Source: Fasciolopsis buskii
Lineage: Eukaryota > Platyhelminthes > Trematoda > Plagiorchiida > Fasciolidae
Direction of reading: 5' to 3'
DNA length: 64,000 bases
NCBI GenBank assembly: GCA_008360955.1
Contig: LUCM01003808.1
Location: 42,611 to 106,610, forward strand
Within the stretch, counting starts at the first letter, position 1; every line of letters begins with the position of its first letter. Shown piece after piece: positions 12,427 to 24,770 of this stretch. The notes under the pieces are model-generated. The model had not been told where the DNA came from, did no database searches, and was given only the letters and a program-made list of their open reading frames with translations. A program made the translations under genes and the position numbers.

Positions 12427-12670
12427 TTGATCTGGTATGTTGTTGCAGCATCTGAAAAAACCAGTTCAGGAAGCACAGCGATGAAATGATTGAGTGAAAT
12501 CCAAGATGTATTGGCCCAGTTTGCGATCAGGGGGTTTTCCAGATTGGGGAATTCTTCCAGAATGCTGTTGGTCCCGATCCAGAGAAACCGATCGCGTATG
12601 TGTCTCGGCCATTCAGACACAGTCTGGATAGTCCAACTCGTCATGATAGCGGAGCAAAGAATCACATTTA
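12427..12670 (-). CDS. Exon 7: LBD segment with VNVILC and RFLWIGTNS
   Basis: The acceptor ttgttcag before 12670 is entered in phase 1 and the two first bases complete a valine codon. The exon has 244 nt and leaves in phase 2 at ATCAA|GTAGGC, a moderate donor. It reads VNVILCSAIMTSWTIQTVSE, then RHIRDRFLWIGTNSILEEF. The family has xxVVVLFxxSxDxRELLxAA then FxWIGSDGWG. The aspartate of the GSD motif, which binds the ligand amino group, is asparagine here (GTN), and the following Gly-Trp is absent. The tail (SLNHFIAVLPEL) corresponds to the family region around EFDDYFxxLxP. Two sequons (NTS and, near the start, none other) are visible. Continuing past the donor gives a stop two bases later. Confidence 0.87.
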
Positions 12671-14520
12671 CTGAACAATTTTCGAAGGGATTTGTAAGGT
12701 GAAAGATAACTGGTAAAAATGAATTACAGTTTTTCAATGACATCTCATCAAAATGATCCACTCTTAGCTAACTTTGACCAAAAATATAAATGGAAAATGA
12801 TGTTTTTAGAAAAGGCTTAATAACACTTGCGTTTTGATTTTCAAGCACATTTTCGGTAATCAGTTGCGTACAACTGACTCGTTTCATGCTCTGATCAGAG
12901 CAAAGTAATGAATCTTTCTCGAGCTTCTCCAGCAAACTCTTGCCAGTAACATTAACTTCTTTCAAATGCAACATCCAAGAGAAACAAAAGTAAAAAAATA
13001 CAGGGCTGATAACTTTATAAATGCACGACAATTTGAGGTTCATTCTGACTTTACAACCGGCGCTTCGTAAAGCTCTACTCTGATCACAAAAGTTCTTCGT
13101 TAGCAATGGGAATGAAGAGTCACTGGGCACCTAAACTAAGGTAAGTCGAAGGGACGGTTGGAACTTAATCGAATGCCGCAAGAGTCAAATAGATATTACG
13201 CAGTGGTTAAACAGACCACAAGCGACTGACCCAGTGTATCTTCTCAAGTTGAATTCGCTGCTTGAAACCTCTTGAAACAGTTGTGTGTTCTTCCCATGGG
13301 TCAATCTTCAATGCGAAAACTCAACGACTGATTCATTCCGAGTCTTTTATGGGAGCACAACTCATAGTATGACTTAGATCTCTAAAGATAGGTTGACTTA
13401 AACTAAGACCAGCATCACTGGGTATGACTGAACAGATTGTAAACATTTAATGATTAAGTTCAGCTAGTGAAAATATAAAAGAAACAAGTACAGTAGAGAT
13501 CATAGTATCCCGCTAGACCTCAGCTGTCCGAAGTCACTAAAACTGAAGCACAAATACGAATTTCGAAGTCACTCAGTTTTCTTGTTCACTTTTATTATTT
13601 GCGAATCTTTTTCGGACTGAAAATTTTTGTCCGTCACTGTTACTCAAGGAAATTTATTCTACAGTGTAAATCTTGTTGTGAGCTGTCTTCTGACTTCGTT
13701 GATTCCTCTTATCCGAGACTTCCTGTTCACTATAGGATACGCTCTCGATGAGGTTGACGGGTACCCTCAACCGCAGACGACCTAGCAAAATGACAGTTTC
13801 ACGGCTGGCCACCATTAATGCACCTTTCCGTTTAGGAGAAATGGCTGAATTCTTGGATGTAACCTGATACAGACATCAAATGCACACAAGCATTCCAGAC
13901 CACACGCTGGATACTGATGACTGGCTGTTCTCGACAAGATGAATAAAGCTGCAAGAAATCCACCGACTGAGAGGTTATCACATCCGTCAACTCATCATGG
14001 GATGATAAGCCAGAGGTAGTCTTATTTCTCATGTAATGGTGATTGCTTAATTAAGCTTGTTGTCTAAGTTTTCTCATTTTGGTAATGTTTATTTCAATAG
14101 TATTCAAATCACTTTGTTTACTCTTCAATCTGAGCTTTTCTTGTTTTGTGATTCTTACTTTCCTTTCGTTGTCCTCATTCTCCAAGAAGACACTCTCACC
14201 TAGTTGTGGGAGACGGTAAGCGTTTGGCCTGAGCGATTTATGCCACCTTGCAATTCATGGAGTTGGAAATTTTGTCAGTCGTCAATTACCAGTCCAACAT
14301 TTTTTCCTTCACATTCCATATTTTTACTTCTAACGATTACTAGAGCAAAGATTTGTCCTCATTTTATCGGCAACATTTTTGTTCAACCGTAACACTTGAA
14401 TTCGTTTCTGTGGAACTTGTCCTTCGAACACGTTTTACAGTGTGGATGTTCTCTAGACACTTTCCCTCAGGTTTCCACTTACCTTTTCATTCTGTAATTT
14501 CGTTAAATGTTTACTCTTCT

Positions 14521-14610
14521 TATTGTGAATGATATAATGTTAATAACAGCGTTGTTGGTAGATGTAATGCGCCAACGGTTCGACTACCGTGGATAGTCTT
14601 TCACAAGGCG
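14521..14610 (+). repeat. Hairpin repeat copy D
   Basis: The copy starts TATTGTGAATGATATAATGT and contains GGTTCGACTACCGTGGATAG followed by TCTTTCACAAGG. It ends abruptly; about 130 bases further on a CR1-like LINE fragment begins. It lies in the intron between exons 6 and 7. Confidence 0.7.
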
Positions 14611-14741
14611 TCTTTTTGTAGAACTTCTTCGGAACATTTTTGATCCCTGCTGTCTTCCTGAAACTGTGAGTGACAAAAATCTCCCTATGTACAACGACTT
14701 CATCGTCTGGAAGAACAAGCATATAGGGTCCTTCATATTGA

Positions 14742-14899
14742 GGCTAAAGTTGTGACAGTCATCAAAAGGGAGATGAGACGCATCGACTCCACCTCCGCTG
14801 ATCAGCTTATAGGCAGTCAGGATGCAAACCTGTTATGGAAGGATATTCGATTGACCTGCAAGCAGAAGGAAGGCTTTCCTCGTTCTGCATTCATTTGAT
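14742..14899 (+). pseudogene. CR1-like LINE linker fragment (same family as 20239-21900)
   Basis: One plus frame reads AKVVTVIKREMRRIDSTSAD followed by QLIGSQDANLLWKDIRLTCK. It aligns without gaps to the linker upstream of the reverse transcriptase in the 20.2-21.9 kb element (NLIKAEIQRIDTIFASQL, then NRFLWQGTRPLRRKKK). Downstream bases to about 16300 may hold more of the element, but no catalytic motif could be read. It follows a hairpin repeat copy (14521-14610) in the intron between exons 6 and 7. Confidence 0.45.
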
Positions 14900-17057
14900 C
14901 GGTCAATTTTACTCTTTCGCCAAATCCTTCCATTGACTGCACTTGTGTCAAGCCTATGGCAGATGTAGATTTAAACTGCTAAAAAATACCATTATTGTAG
15001 CCAAAGCTGGTCTAAGCTCTTTATCCCAATGTATATTGCATGCTCATGCTTCTGCTAAAGTTACGGTCTCTACAGTTAACAGCTGTCGGTGTTTTTCCTG
15101 ATTTACGGCTTGTCGGAAGACAGCAACAGTTGTCCCCATTCGTAAAAGACAGTATTTACCGTTCTTTTCAAGAAATTTCGTCCCATTCTCTTAATTCCGA
15201 CTCCGTTGAAACCCACAGTTAGTTTGCCAGATCAGCTCCAACTTCCCTCAAACTCCATAATAGCACTCAAATTGTAACATCATATTTCATGCATCCTAAC
15301 CGCATGTCACTTAACTACCTTGGAAGTCTAATGTGTGGGTAACTATTATTCCTGTTCTTTTGATTCTATGCAACAATCATTCATTGGTTACCCATCTTAC
15401 ATGTCATCGTGGTTTACTTTGTCTAGAGACTTATCCAAAACATCAGACTTGGGGAATTTTTCTATTATATACCCAATAACCCTAGTATTCTTTCGGGAGC
15501 CCAACTTTTGTTGTCCCTATTCTCCATTGAGGTAAATTGGTGATTCATCTGGTTTGGTGATCAAGTGCACGAACAATGCAGCTGTGCACCACCTTTTCAT
15601 CAACTGATTGTGAACTAAGCAGTTTATAATTGATGCTTTCAAACACTGTGAGTTTCTCTAAGCAAGAATGATTTTTTTCCTGGTCCTTCCATGTGTTCTA
15701 AATTTATCTCTAGTGTCTCGTTCTGTTCCTCTTAAGAAGCCCTGCACCCCTCGTACTGTTCTTCCCGGAATCAAATCCGTTTAGTACCATAAGGTCTCTC
15801 TGACCTCCGATTTTTGCAGGTCTGTGCGCAACCTGTGTTTTCGAATTCCAGCAAGTATTTTTTCATATCTCAAAGTTCATGAATTTCCGTATTACTTTTA
15901 ACGTCAATTTTCCTTGTTTCTTAGTGAGCCTTACCAGTTTTACTCTGCTTCTCTATTGCAACTGTTCCTGGATTGTTGACAAAAGACTTCAAACTATTAA
16001 GCCTCCATTTTATTTTTAAGACTTACGGTTCTCTCGTTTCGTTTACTGATCTGGTCAAAGAAAAGTGTCCTGCATGTTATTGCCCATGAAAATCTGACCG
16101 TAGAAACCCTCGGAGACCCTGCCCACGCTCTGCACAATGTTATCTTCAAATGATCCTCTTGTCTCAGAGCTGGATCCGTTTCCGAAATATGCTTTCAAGA
16201 GAATCAACCGCTACAAAAATCCTCTATGCTTTGCTTCGTTCGAGTATTGGTGAGCAAAGTTGCTATCACTCCCGAGCTCCGGGTCAACTTTTCTAGTCCA
16301 CATAATGCTGATTATTACACATTTTTACTAGTGCTAGTACTGTGACAAACAAGGTGGACGTGTTTTACTGGTGAAAAGTAAGTGTATATTTACAATAGCC
16401 GAACAGTACTATAGAATTCAGTAGTGCGCACCGACCATGTATTTACGAACCAAAAGTAAAGCAGTAATTACCATCTTAGTTACACTAATCAGTTTTACTC
16501 CGTCGCTCCTATAGAAATCGAAATTTTGGCGGTAATCAATTGCCATTTCTCGATTTTTATTAACAAGTGCACATATGCCTACACTGGATTAGTAAAATAA
16601 TGCTTCCGTTGTTTACGGTCACAGAAAGGTAATCAGTGCCGAAGTAGCGCCATACAAGAACCGGTAACAATAAATTTCCCATAAACCTCTTGAGCTGTTC
16701 GGTTTTCATTATAAATAAAATTCCTTTACCAAACGTAGGCAATACGAATTCATGCAAGATGATTCTTCGTTCTACTGAAATCTTTTAAAAAATGTTCTGA
16801 GGTCTTCTGATCCTTGGGGGATAGTGTGAAGACTTGGTAGCTGTATTAAAACGGGGTATTGGGGAGTGTTTCCTCGTTAAAACCTGAAAAGATAGGTTAC
16901 TCCAAACTGGAGTTTTATGACTCGGACCGATGTGTAAACACAGATTAGTCTTATCTGTAAATCCCTTCCCCTTAGTAAATCATAATCCTGTCCAGAGATT
17001 TACAGTATGTGCTTTTGGACACCTCAGATTTGCATCAAATCGCATCTATCTCCTCAC

Positions 17058-17257
17058 CTGATGACTCCGAATGCCATAATGTTTTTAATTCTGCTTCACT
17101 GTCGTTTCCACGAGACGGCGGTTCACGAAGTCGAATGACCTGAGCCAGACAGACTGTGTCACCCACGACATGTAGTTCTTCCAGCAATCCGCTAAACATC
17201 GATTCGCCGTAGCCTGAACGGTCAGTAATCAAATTCACATAAATCCAGTCGTAGCGA
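17058..17257 (-). CDS. Exon 6: LBD segment with WIYV...GYGES
   Basis: The exon starts after cctttccggtttag at 17257 and ends at CATCAG|GTGAGG at 17058; 200 nt, entering in phase 2 and leaving in phase 1. The first base completes the arginine codon split with exon 5, giving ILR followed by RYDWIYVNLITDRSGYGESM. Metabotropic glutamate receptors read FNWTYVSTVxSEGDYGESGIEAF here: the start of lobe 2. The tyrosine of GYGES matches the residue that stacks on the glutamate amino group. The rest (FSGLLEELHVVGDTVCLAQV) matches the following helix and strand, with its cysteine. The last 25 residues form a charged loop longer than usual for the family. Confidence 0.92.
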
Positions 17258-19310
17258 CTAAACCGGAAAGGCAGATGATTCAATGAAGAATAAAAATATT
17301 CCTGTCGTGGAGGAGCTCGCAAAAAATAACCAAAAAAGACAACCAAAAGAATTATATTAGCACAACAGTCTAGAAAGCGGAAAGTATTGTGGCGTAATCC
17401 AAGAAACGCTACTGACTCCACCCTGAACGAATGGCGAATAACAAGAAATCAACATGGAATATTAAAACGTTTTACATTATGATGGTTGATTTATGTTAAG
17501 ATATTCTCAGTTAGGTGATGCGTAACCGCAATCACATTACCCGTGATTTCGGGCAAAGATCGTACGAGCCATTTAACCTTGTTGCGATTGGCGGAATACC
17601 ATTAGCAGAAAAATAAGAATGGTGCGAGATTCGAATGCTTGTGAGCTAGAACCGGGTAGTACACCGACAACATAAAGCTGCAGATAAGTACACGAAATTT
17701 TTCGCAAAATATCCGATACAGATGAAATTTATCATTAATCTTTTGCAAAATTCCAGTCGAGTTGCAAAGGGAAGTCTATGATAAATCAAATAAAACCGCC
17801 GAATTGGCCAAAAATAACTCCTACCCACAGCAATGAATGCTCCCCAATGGGCAGAAGTCGACCGTCACCTTAGAATATCCGATGATTTTTATTCAATTGG
17901 TTCCCAAAAAACAACAGTGATGCGCAATATCCTTAGATGGCAAGATGACTGCTTATGTAGTTAGTTTCATTAAACTGTATTTACTGCACAGGAATGTGGC
18001 GAACTGGATTTGAGGTGATCATTTTCCACACATGCTTTGTTGGAAGTGGCCGAGATCTAAGACAAATGCGTGCAGACAGCTACAAAAGGAGAAGCAAGAC
18101 GTCTTCCTTGGCGAAGTACAGGAAATCGAAGCTTATGCCATCAGTCGTATCATTGAAAAGAAGCTTGATTTGTAAGACGCTGTCACCATCATTGAAACTC
18201 GGTGGGTTCTTCGAGCAGTTGGGTGCTTTAATTGTTCCCCCAATGGTAAGCACACCAGTACTTTGAATTACTCAGGCACACTTGTTGGGACAAATCGTTT
18301 TGGTTCAATTATGTTACAAATTTGTGTGCATTTCCAATACGGCCACTGGTCACCCTATTAGCGCACCAAATCTAATCATGCTTAACCGCTGATTTTAGAA
18401 TTCAGGTAAACGCTAATCAACAATTACATATAGTAATATGTGTGACATTTACGCACTTTTATTATGAAAAACCACAGATTGAACGAGAACACCCAGATCG
18501 TGCAAGAACATTCCAAAACAACTCAATTTCCTCATGAGTTAGGGAATGATTTTGTCTGATCCTATAAGCATTTCATTTCAAGCAATCAGCAAAGTTCTGT
18601 TGACGTCGACCTATATCGTGAACAAATTTTTGTACGTGAAACTTCATGAAGAACTAGCACCAGTATTTGTTGTAAAGCAGTATCGTATTAATAAGAAACG
18701 GTGGAGGAAGAGGACCAGAGCTGCGGGTTGTTGATACCTCGAAGAGCTCTTTTCAATCAATAACGTAAAACATGTTGAGACTTCTGTGATATGGAATTAT
18801 CGCCTGCAGTGAAAAAATGTAAAGGTTACTTTCTATAAAACAAAGAGTTGATTTTATTTGCGCAACATTGCGTTTTCCATGCAGACGACGTCAGTTCCTT
18901 ACTGCACAGAACTTAACCTCTACACCTGTTCACTGCACGTGTTACCGAAGTGTCGAAGAATCCTGATTGTTTTGAGTAATCCGCTGAGAAGAGCAGTAAA
19001 AAGTGTCAATATCTCGCACTACTGGTCTTATTTCTATACTGTCTAAATGCATAAAAAAGCATTCAATATTTCAGATTAATGTAATAATTCCTTTCGTTCT
19101 GATCACTCTAGACCCTCCAAAACTACTTCTTTAGAATCATTCAACCTGAGCTGAACTCCATCTATAAAAATTACGACTTGATGTGTAGTATGCAATGAAC
19201 AGGGCTTCCTCTTTCATAATGGTTTTTTAGTGTCTTACTGATAGATAGATTTGTTCCGTTAGCACAGTTTTATCTTTAGGAGTAAAAAATCGTTTTGATG
19301 CACTAAGAAT

Positions 19311-19754
19311 CGTGAAATAATTCACCATGTGATATCATCGCTCAACTCACGATAAAGGACCCATGGAAGCACTGTACAGCTGTTTCATCCTTGTTAGGAA
19401 TGATCAGCAGTGCATATCCACCACGCCCGAACTGGGACACGAAACCGGGACGAACGAATTTGAGTCGGGGTCGATTGCTGTGAGCTAGCCGACAGTAACT
19501 GTGCAAATCAGTGACGGATAGGTGCAACATCATGTGGTGAAGTTCAACAAACAGTTCAGAGCCCGCCCAATAGCAAAATGACTAAGGCGTTCGACTCAGA
19601 ATCGTTCGTCCTTGTTCGGGTTCGCGTCTCAGTTCGGGCGTGGTGGATATGCACTGCTGATCATTCCTAACAAGGATGAAACAGCTGTACAGTGCTTCCA
19701 TGGGTCCTTTATCGTGAGTTGAGCAAAGATATCACATGGTGAATTATTTCATGA
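19311..19754. repeat. Inverted SINE pair (arms of about 120 bp)
   Basis: The left arm (about 19311-19432) and the right arm (about 19628-19754) are nearly perfect reverse complements: TGAAATAATTCACCATGTGA starts one and its complement ends the other. Between them the right-hand unit has a tRNA-Leu-like head (CTAAGGCGTTCGACTCAG, then GGGTTCGCGTCTC as box B), and the left-hand unit a degraded version on the other strand. The arrangement is two SINE copies head to head. It is not a functional tRNA: acceptor-stem pairing is not visible. It lies in the intron between exons 5 and 6. Confidence 0.7.
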
Positions 19755-20238
19755 AAATATTCAATCTCCTACTTCTAACATGTACACTAAAAGTCACCAA
19801 AAGTTCTGAACCTTCAGTCGTAATTGTTAAGAGGTTATGATTTGGTCGGTTCCATCTTATTCAAAAACGGTTTATTAAAAGCGACCATGGTAATTCTGAA
19901 TGTAGGTATAAAAATATTGGAAGTTACTCCTGACTGTGTCAATTATGTATTTGAAAATGAGGGAATTGTAATAGGTCACAAAGACAGTTCAAGGATTGAT
20001 GATTTATAATCAGACTCATTGTTTCCAAGTGAATGGTAAGAATTGATTTTTCTCGTCGTCAATTCTGGTATTGTATTGTACTACACAGACTTTTGTGTAC
20101 ACTAAATAATGCCGCATTTTAGTTAAAAATGTCAGAGTAAAAAGTAAATTAGGGGGGTAAATAAATAAATAAACGAAAAATCCACTCATCGTCTTGTAAG
20201 TAATGTAAAAGAACTTATCCAGAAATAATCGTGACGCA

Positions 20239-21900
20239 TTAGGACAGGTTGTCCAGGAATTCCGCTGAAACCCGGTCACGGTTTGTCCAAATTCGTGCTA
20301 AATATGGGATATTTAAGTTCCTATAGATATTGATTCTGGAGGGTATGGAACGAAAAGCGGATCGTGGTGAAATATGAGAGCTATACGTTGAAAGATCGTT
20401 GTGCAGAGGATGCGTGGCATCAAAAAGAATTTTGTGAGCAAATTTCTCACATGCTGACAAGTATTGATCACATGGATTAAGGGACAATTCAGTTAGTGGT
20501 ACGAAGGACGCCAGGCCAGTAGTTGATAGTCCCCGGCGAAGAATTTTAAAGTCTTCTCTAAGTAAACCTGGAAATATAGCTGGATTGGAAAAACACTGGT
20601 ATACAATTCGGGAGATAGTGCTTTGTTTCACCTTGTAGTGCCCAAGCTCCCTGATTTGAAATGACAACCGTCTGAGAGTTTTTACACAGGTGGAAATGTG
20701 AGTAGTCTATTTCAGATTTTTATCAACAGTAACTCCTGGATATTTCACAGAATCAACCCTAGTAAGAGTTTTTGAGTTGATGGAAGACGTTTCAGATGGA
20801 TAGGCCGACCGAGGGGGAGAGAACAGACATTGGAAACATTTAGATGTGTTGAGGTTTAAACTAGCTCGTGCAGAGAAATCCTAAACAGCAGGTAGGTTGT
20901 TGGAAAACCTTTGAAAATCATCGTCGTTCGAAACGGCTTGAGAGAGGGCAACATCATCAGCATACTTAAACAGATGACAAGGGGAGCTAGTAGATAAGTC
21001 GTTGATGTAAGTAGAGAAGAGAAACGGCGAAGGAACAACACCCTATAGCACTCCTGAGTAGTTAATCAACGGCTTCGAAACTTTGCCGTCCATTCGTGTG
21101 TTCTGGGTTCGGTTACTAAAGTAATCATACAGCCATGCTAACAAAGAACTGGGATGACCAAATGTTTGCATTTTGCGAAGTAGAAGAGACCGTGGGACTG
21201 AGTCAAATGCCGACGAATAGTCCAGGAAGGTGCAATGCACAGATTTCACTGATGCATTTAAGGAATTACAAATGTTGTGACTGAGGGAGGCGAACTTAAA
21301 AGGGTCCTCAGGAGGGTAAACAGAAGAACACAGGCGCTTAAGTATAGTACGCTCCGTCAGCTTAAGATCAGAAGATGCTGAGGCCAGAGGTAAAAACGTT
21401 TTACTAAAACAGTAGAACTGTTAGATTTAGGGATGGGAATAATAGTGACGGGTCTCTAACAGTCAGTCATGGAAGACGAGATTAATGATGAGTTAATTAG
21501 AGAACTAGGTGCGTCGGTCAGAGCCCCAGCATCATGCCTTAAAAGACAGACTGTCAGGACCATCCCCTATGGTAATTTTAGTGGTGCGGAGAAGGTCGAG
21601 CACCTCTTTTCTAGAAAAACTGTTAACTGTCAAATCATCACCCTATACAAATATGACTGGTGTATAAGTAGAGAGATGAATGAAAGCACGATTTCGTATG
21701 CTTCTTTTTCCTGCGCAACGGTCGAGTGCCTTGCCATAGGAATCGATTGTTGTTACCACTCTACAGTTGGCTGGCGAATATAGTGTCGATGCGTTGGATT
21801 TCAGCTTTTATCAGGTTCGAAATATACCGCACGCTTGAGTCATTACGAGATTTGTAGAAGTGATTCTTTCATCTTCTTGGAGATTTCATTTTCTGGTTGG
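20239..21900 (-). pseudogene. CR1-like LINE relic with reverse transcriptase domain
   Basis: Read leftwards from about 21900: a linker with NLIKAEIQRIDTIFASQL, then DLLRTTKITIGDGPDSL, then after a frameshift PVTIIPIPKS, then FLDYSSAFDSVPRSLLL around 21230, RTQ near 21140, SGVL followed by a stop codon where the family has Q, then INDL and YADDVALSQ around 20960, and a long C-terminal part ending at 20239 (CEKFAHKILFDATHPLHNDL). This is the order of a CR1/Jockey-type LINE reverse transcriptase with its C-terminal domain. At least one frameshift and two stops make it inactive. An endonuclease domain is not recognised, although an open frame at 21948-22178 could be a remnant. It sits in the intron between exons 5 and 6. 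Confidence 0.85.
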
Positions 21901-22932
21901 AGATACGGCCATTTGAGACGAGTAGTGTTTCTAAGCGGCAGTAGATATCAGAAATTACGTTGGCCGTCTCTGTGAAGGTTTGACATTGTCACTGAACAGG
22001 GGTTCAAAATAGAAACAGATAGATGCGAGCGGAAGGGATTTCTGAAGAAGAATGAGGTTGTTGTGTGAAAGGTTACGGAGGCGAACTCGGATTTGATTTG
22101 TTCGCCTGAAGGAATGAAAGGCTGACCTAGAGTATATCTTGGGCTTGAAATTGGAGCACGCAGTTTCAGGGAAAACAAATCAAGTGGTTGATAATAACTC
22201 TACCTAAAATTTTGGGTCTTTGTCTAATTCTATAACACTATGACTGTGTTGGTTTCCTGTATCATTCTGATCCGAACATTTCATTTGGGTCCAACAAACT
22301 TTTACCATAAGGATTTCCAATTTCAAAACGGACGATAAAATCTCACATATTTCACTCATGCAAAATCGACGACGTGCAAAAGTGAGTTGAATCAGGATCA
22401 CATTAATTATTAGTGTATCTTATTTTTATTTGCTGAAATCACTTTGCTTACCACAGATTTGCGGAAACAGTTACGATGAACTGAATTCAGTTTTTTGACC
22501 GTCTCATCAGCTTGGCTGTGCCCGCCGGGGATCACGCAAATAGGTACAATTTGGAAGACTCATCCATCTTTAAATACTACGACTCAGGTCAATGCAGTCG
22601 AGGTTCTACCTTTATTACTTCAGCTGTATTCCAGTTCAAGAATCTTGGTCACGAGCCACTGGATTGCGAACATGCCACATACGACAGATCTGGGACTGTT
22701 CGGTAATAGTCTATCCAGCTTGTACTCAGTAGTGCGTGGTGTCATTTCGGTCAAACCTAATGGTAGGGCAAAGAACGCCGTTTCCAAAATGTCCGCACCC
22801 CTAATATAGGAAAATCGCACTTGATCCAATACTCCTAGATTCTTGTTCATAACTTTCGGACTTGTTTTTTCACGTTTTATAATCAGTGACAGCTTTGTCA
22901 CTCAGATTACAAGCAAAGCACATATTACTTAC

Positions 22933-23045
22933 CGTAGAATACTAACTAGTGCTCTGATTGTGTATATCACACTGGGAACTGTGCGCAGAGATGTAGGAAA
23001 TTTTCTCCGATCACTCAGCATTTGGGTAGCCGCGTAATAATTTAT
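22933..23045 (-). CDS. Exon 5: LBD segment with YAAT...LSD...RTVPS
   Basis: The acceptor ttaattttaacag before 23045 and the donor CTACG|GTAAGT at 22933 both fit consensus well. The exon is 113 nt, entering in phase 0 and leaving in phase 2. It reads INYYAATQMLSDRRKFPTSL and continues RTVPSVIYTIRALVSIL. This is the family segment ISYAATSxxLSDKxRFxxFxRTVPSDxxQARAMxDIL. The threonine that binds the amino group of glutamate (YSAT in mGluR1) is kept as YAAT. The aspartate of VPSD is replaced by valine (VPSV). The exon joins exon 4 directly after LFNLPQ, which is where the family continues. It is one of the strongest pieces of the model. Confidence 0.92.
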
Positions 23046-24572
23046 CTGTTAAAATTAATAAAAATAGAGCTAAATGAAAGATAGATAACTGAATAGAAAA
23101 ACGATCAAGGCTAGAAAAATAGAAGACGAACCGAATATGAACATTTAATTAGACACCCTAGGATGGCCTTGACTTGTGAATTTGAATCAGGTCAAAGTCC
23201 CGAAAGGAACGTTTGATTCATCTGGACAGGGCGTTAAAAAATTAGAATACCTACGACGCTGTTAACTGTTCTCTCCCAACGCCCAAAATACAAGCCATTA
23301 AAGGTGATTAGCCTATTTGCGAAGAGACCGAGATAGTGAAAATATCACAATAATTTGCCTCACACCAACCCATACTAAGCACCAGCTAATTTTTCTTCAC
23401 TTACCTTCTAAAAGCTCTAAGTACATTTCTAGAAGGAATGCTTTTTCACAGAATTTTCCGCTAGTTTTCTTCCATCCGGTACTTTCGCCACAGCCTAAGT
23501 CAGACTTGTCCACAACTGGTTTCTCCTACCAATTCTTCTTTAACATTTAGCGTTAAGAAGAAGCAGAATAAAATGAATTTTATTCCTATTCGACAGAGCA
23601 TCAGATTGCTGTATGTATTTTTCTCAGATGTGAACAATATCCAATACCTTGATGATTGCAGAGATGCCTCACACTTGTTCTTTCCTATTCTCTCATGAAT
23701 GAACATTTGGGTGGCTACCACAAGATCAAAATTCCTCGTCTGCAAATTATAGTGGCAATCTGTGCTGACCTTTTCCAGGTAAATAACACAACGACTATGG
23801 GAAATCACGAAAAAAACCGCAAAATCATCACAATAAGCAGAGTGCACTGGTTTTCTCCAAAAGTTCTGATTACCTAAACTTATATCCTGGGTGGCTACTT
23901 GGCGCTTGATTTTCTGACGGTAGCAAATACTTATTGCTGCCGAGTTATAGTTCCCGTGACCCTGGAACGTGCGCATCTTTTATACGAGCCTCAGCAGTCA
24001 GTTGTAGGCTGTTAATCTAGGAATAAATGATAGCTAGGTGAATGCCGACCGATGAGATTCAAGTCCAAATGCCACAAAGTGGACCACTTGACTATCAGCG
24101 GTTCACGGGGCGTGCAGTTTTTTTCCTCGAATTTGTGACGATGGCGAAAACTTGTCTTATTTCTACTTAACATATGTTGAATTTCACATACCATCAAATG
24201 GAAGTACTCTTAAGCGACCACAGTAATATACCTGCTCTTAATGGTTATCGGTATTAACTGCGGAAGAAAACCTGTTTCCTGTTCAGGACACATTCATATA
24301 GTTCAAGAGCGGTGTCACTGGCATGCTACAGTCATTCCACTACATAAACTGACTCGATCTGGATGTTCTCCCTGTCCCAGTACATGGCTATTGATGCGTT
24401 GAGTTTGATCGTCACTAGTAAACAAGTGCCTAGCGGTATGTATCAGCGGGGTTAGAGTGAAAAGCATTATCGTCTACTGCGGGATCAAATGCAGTATCCA
24501 AGTCGATAATGTCAATCAGTGCATATCGTTAACTTTGAAAAGAATAAGCAAAGAGATGGGCAGACGACTTAC

Positions 24573-24770
24573 TTGTGGTAAATTAAACAGTTTGATCAAG
24601 TTGGCTACTGGCAAAGCAACATCACTCAGTGCCGGCCCGATCACTGCGTCCAAAGGCGTCTTTGGAATGTGTGCATTTTCGGTGTCCACCCAGAATTGCA
24701 AAATAAAATGTGAGAACGTATTATAAACGTGGTGTAGAAAACGTTCATCCATGAACCACTCAACATTTAC
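24573..24770 (-). CDS. Exon 4: LBD segment with GPALSDVALPVANL
   Basis: The exon ends at a perfect GTAAGT donor after CAA at 24573 (phase 0). The chosen acceptor is cacag before 24770, which gives 66 codons in phase with exon 3; the pyrimidine tract is weak, so the start is less sure than the end. The C-terminal part reads DAVIGPALSDVALPVANLIK followed by LFNLPQ. Metabotropic glutamate receptors have here IGPxSSSVxIQVANLLxLFxIPQ, whose serine contacts the alpha-carboxylate of glutamate; a serine is kept in this position (ALSDV). The first half (about 38 residues) corresponds to the variable loop of the family and is unusually rich in aromatic residues. Confidence 0.85.

Noticed and set aside
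12768..13130. 120-codon minus-strand frame between receptor exons 6 and 7
   Set aside because: Exons 6 and 7 join directly in phase with continuous family similarity; the frame has no receptor motif and lacks convincing splice sites.
19580..19650. tRNA-Leu gene (CAG anticodon-like context)
   Set aside because: Box B is imperfect and no acceptor stem pairs; the segment is part of a dispersed inverted SINE pair.
22620..22901. Minus-strand reading DYYRTVPDLSYVA, at first taken as the receptor's RTVPSD segment
   Set aside because: Exon 5 at 22933-23045 supplies that segment with better similarity, splice sites and phase; this one fits no phase after exon 4 or 5 and may be chance or a decayed exon duplicate.
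23500..23976. Longest minus-strand open frame (158 codons) between receptor exons 4 and 5, with an AG/GT-bounded piece RNFDLVVATQMF
   Set aside because: Exons 4 and 5 already join in phase and in family order; inserting this piece would break the frame. No motif is recognised.
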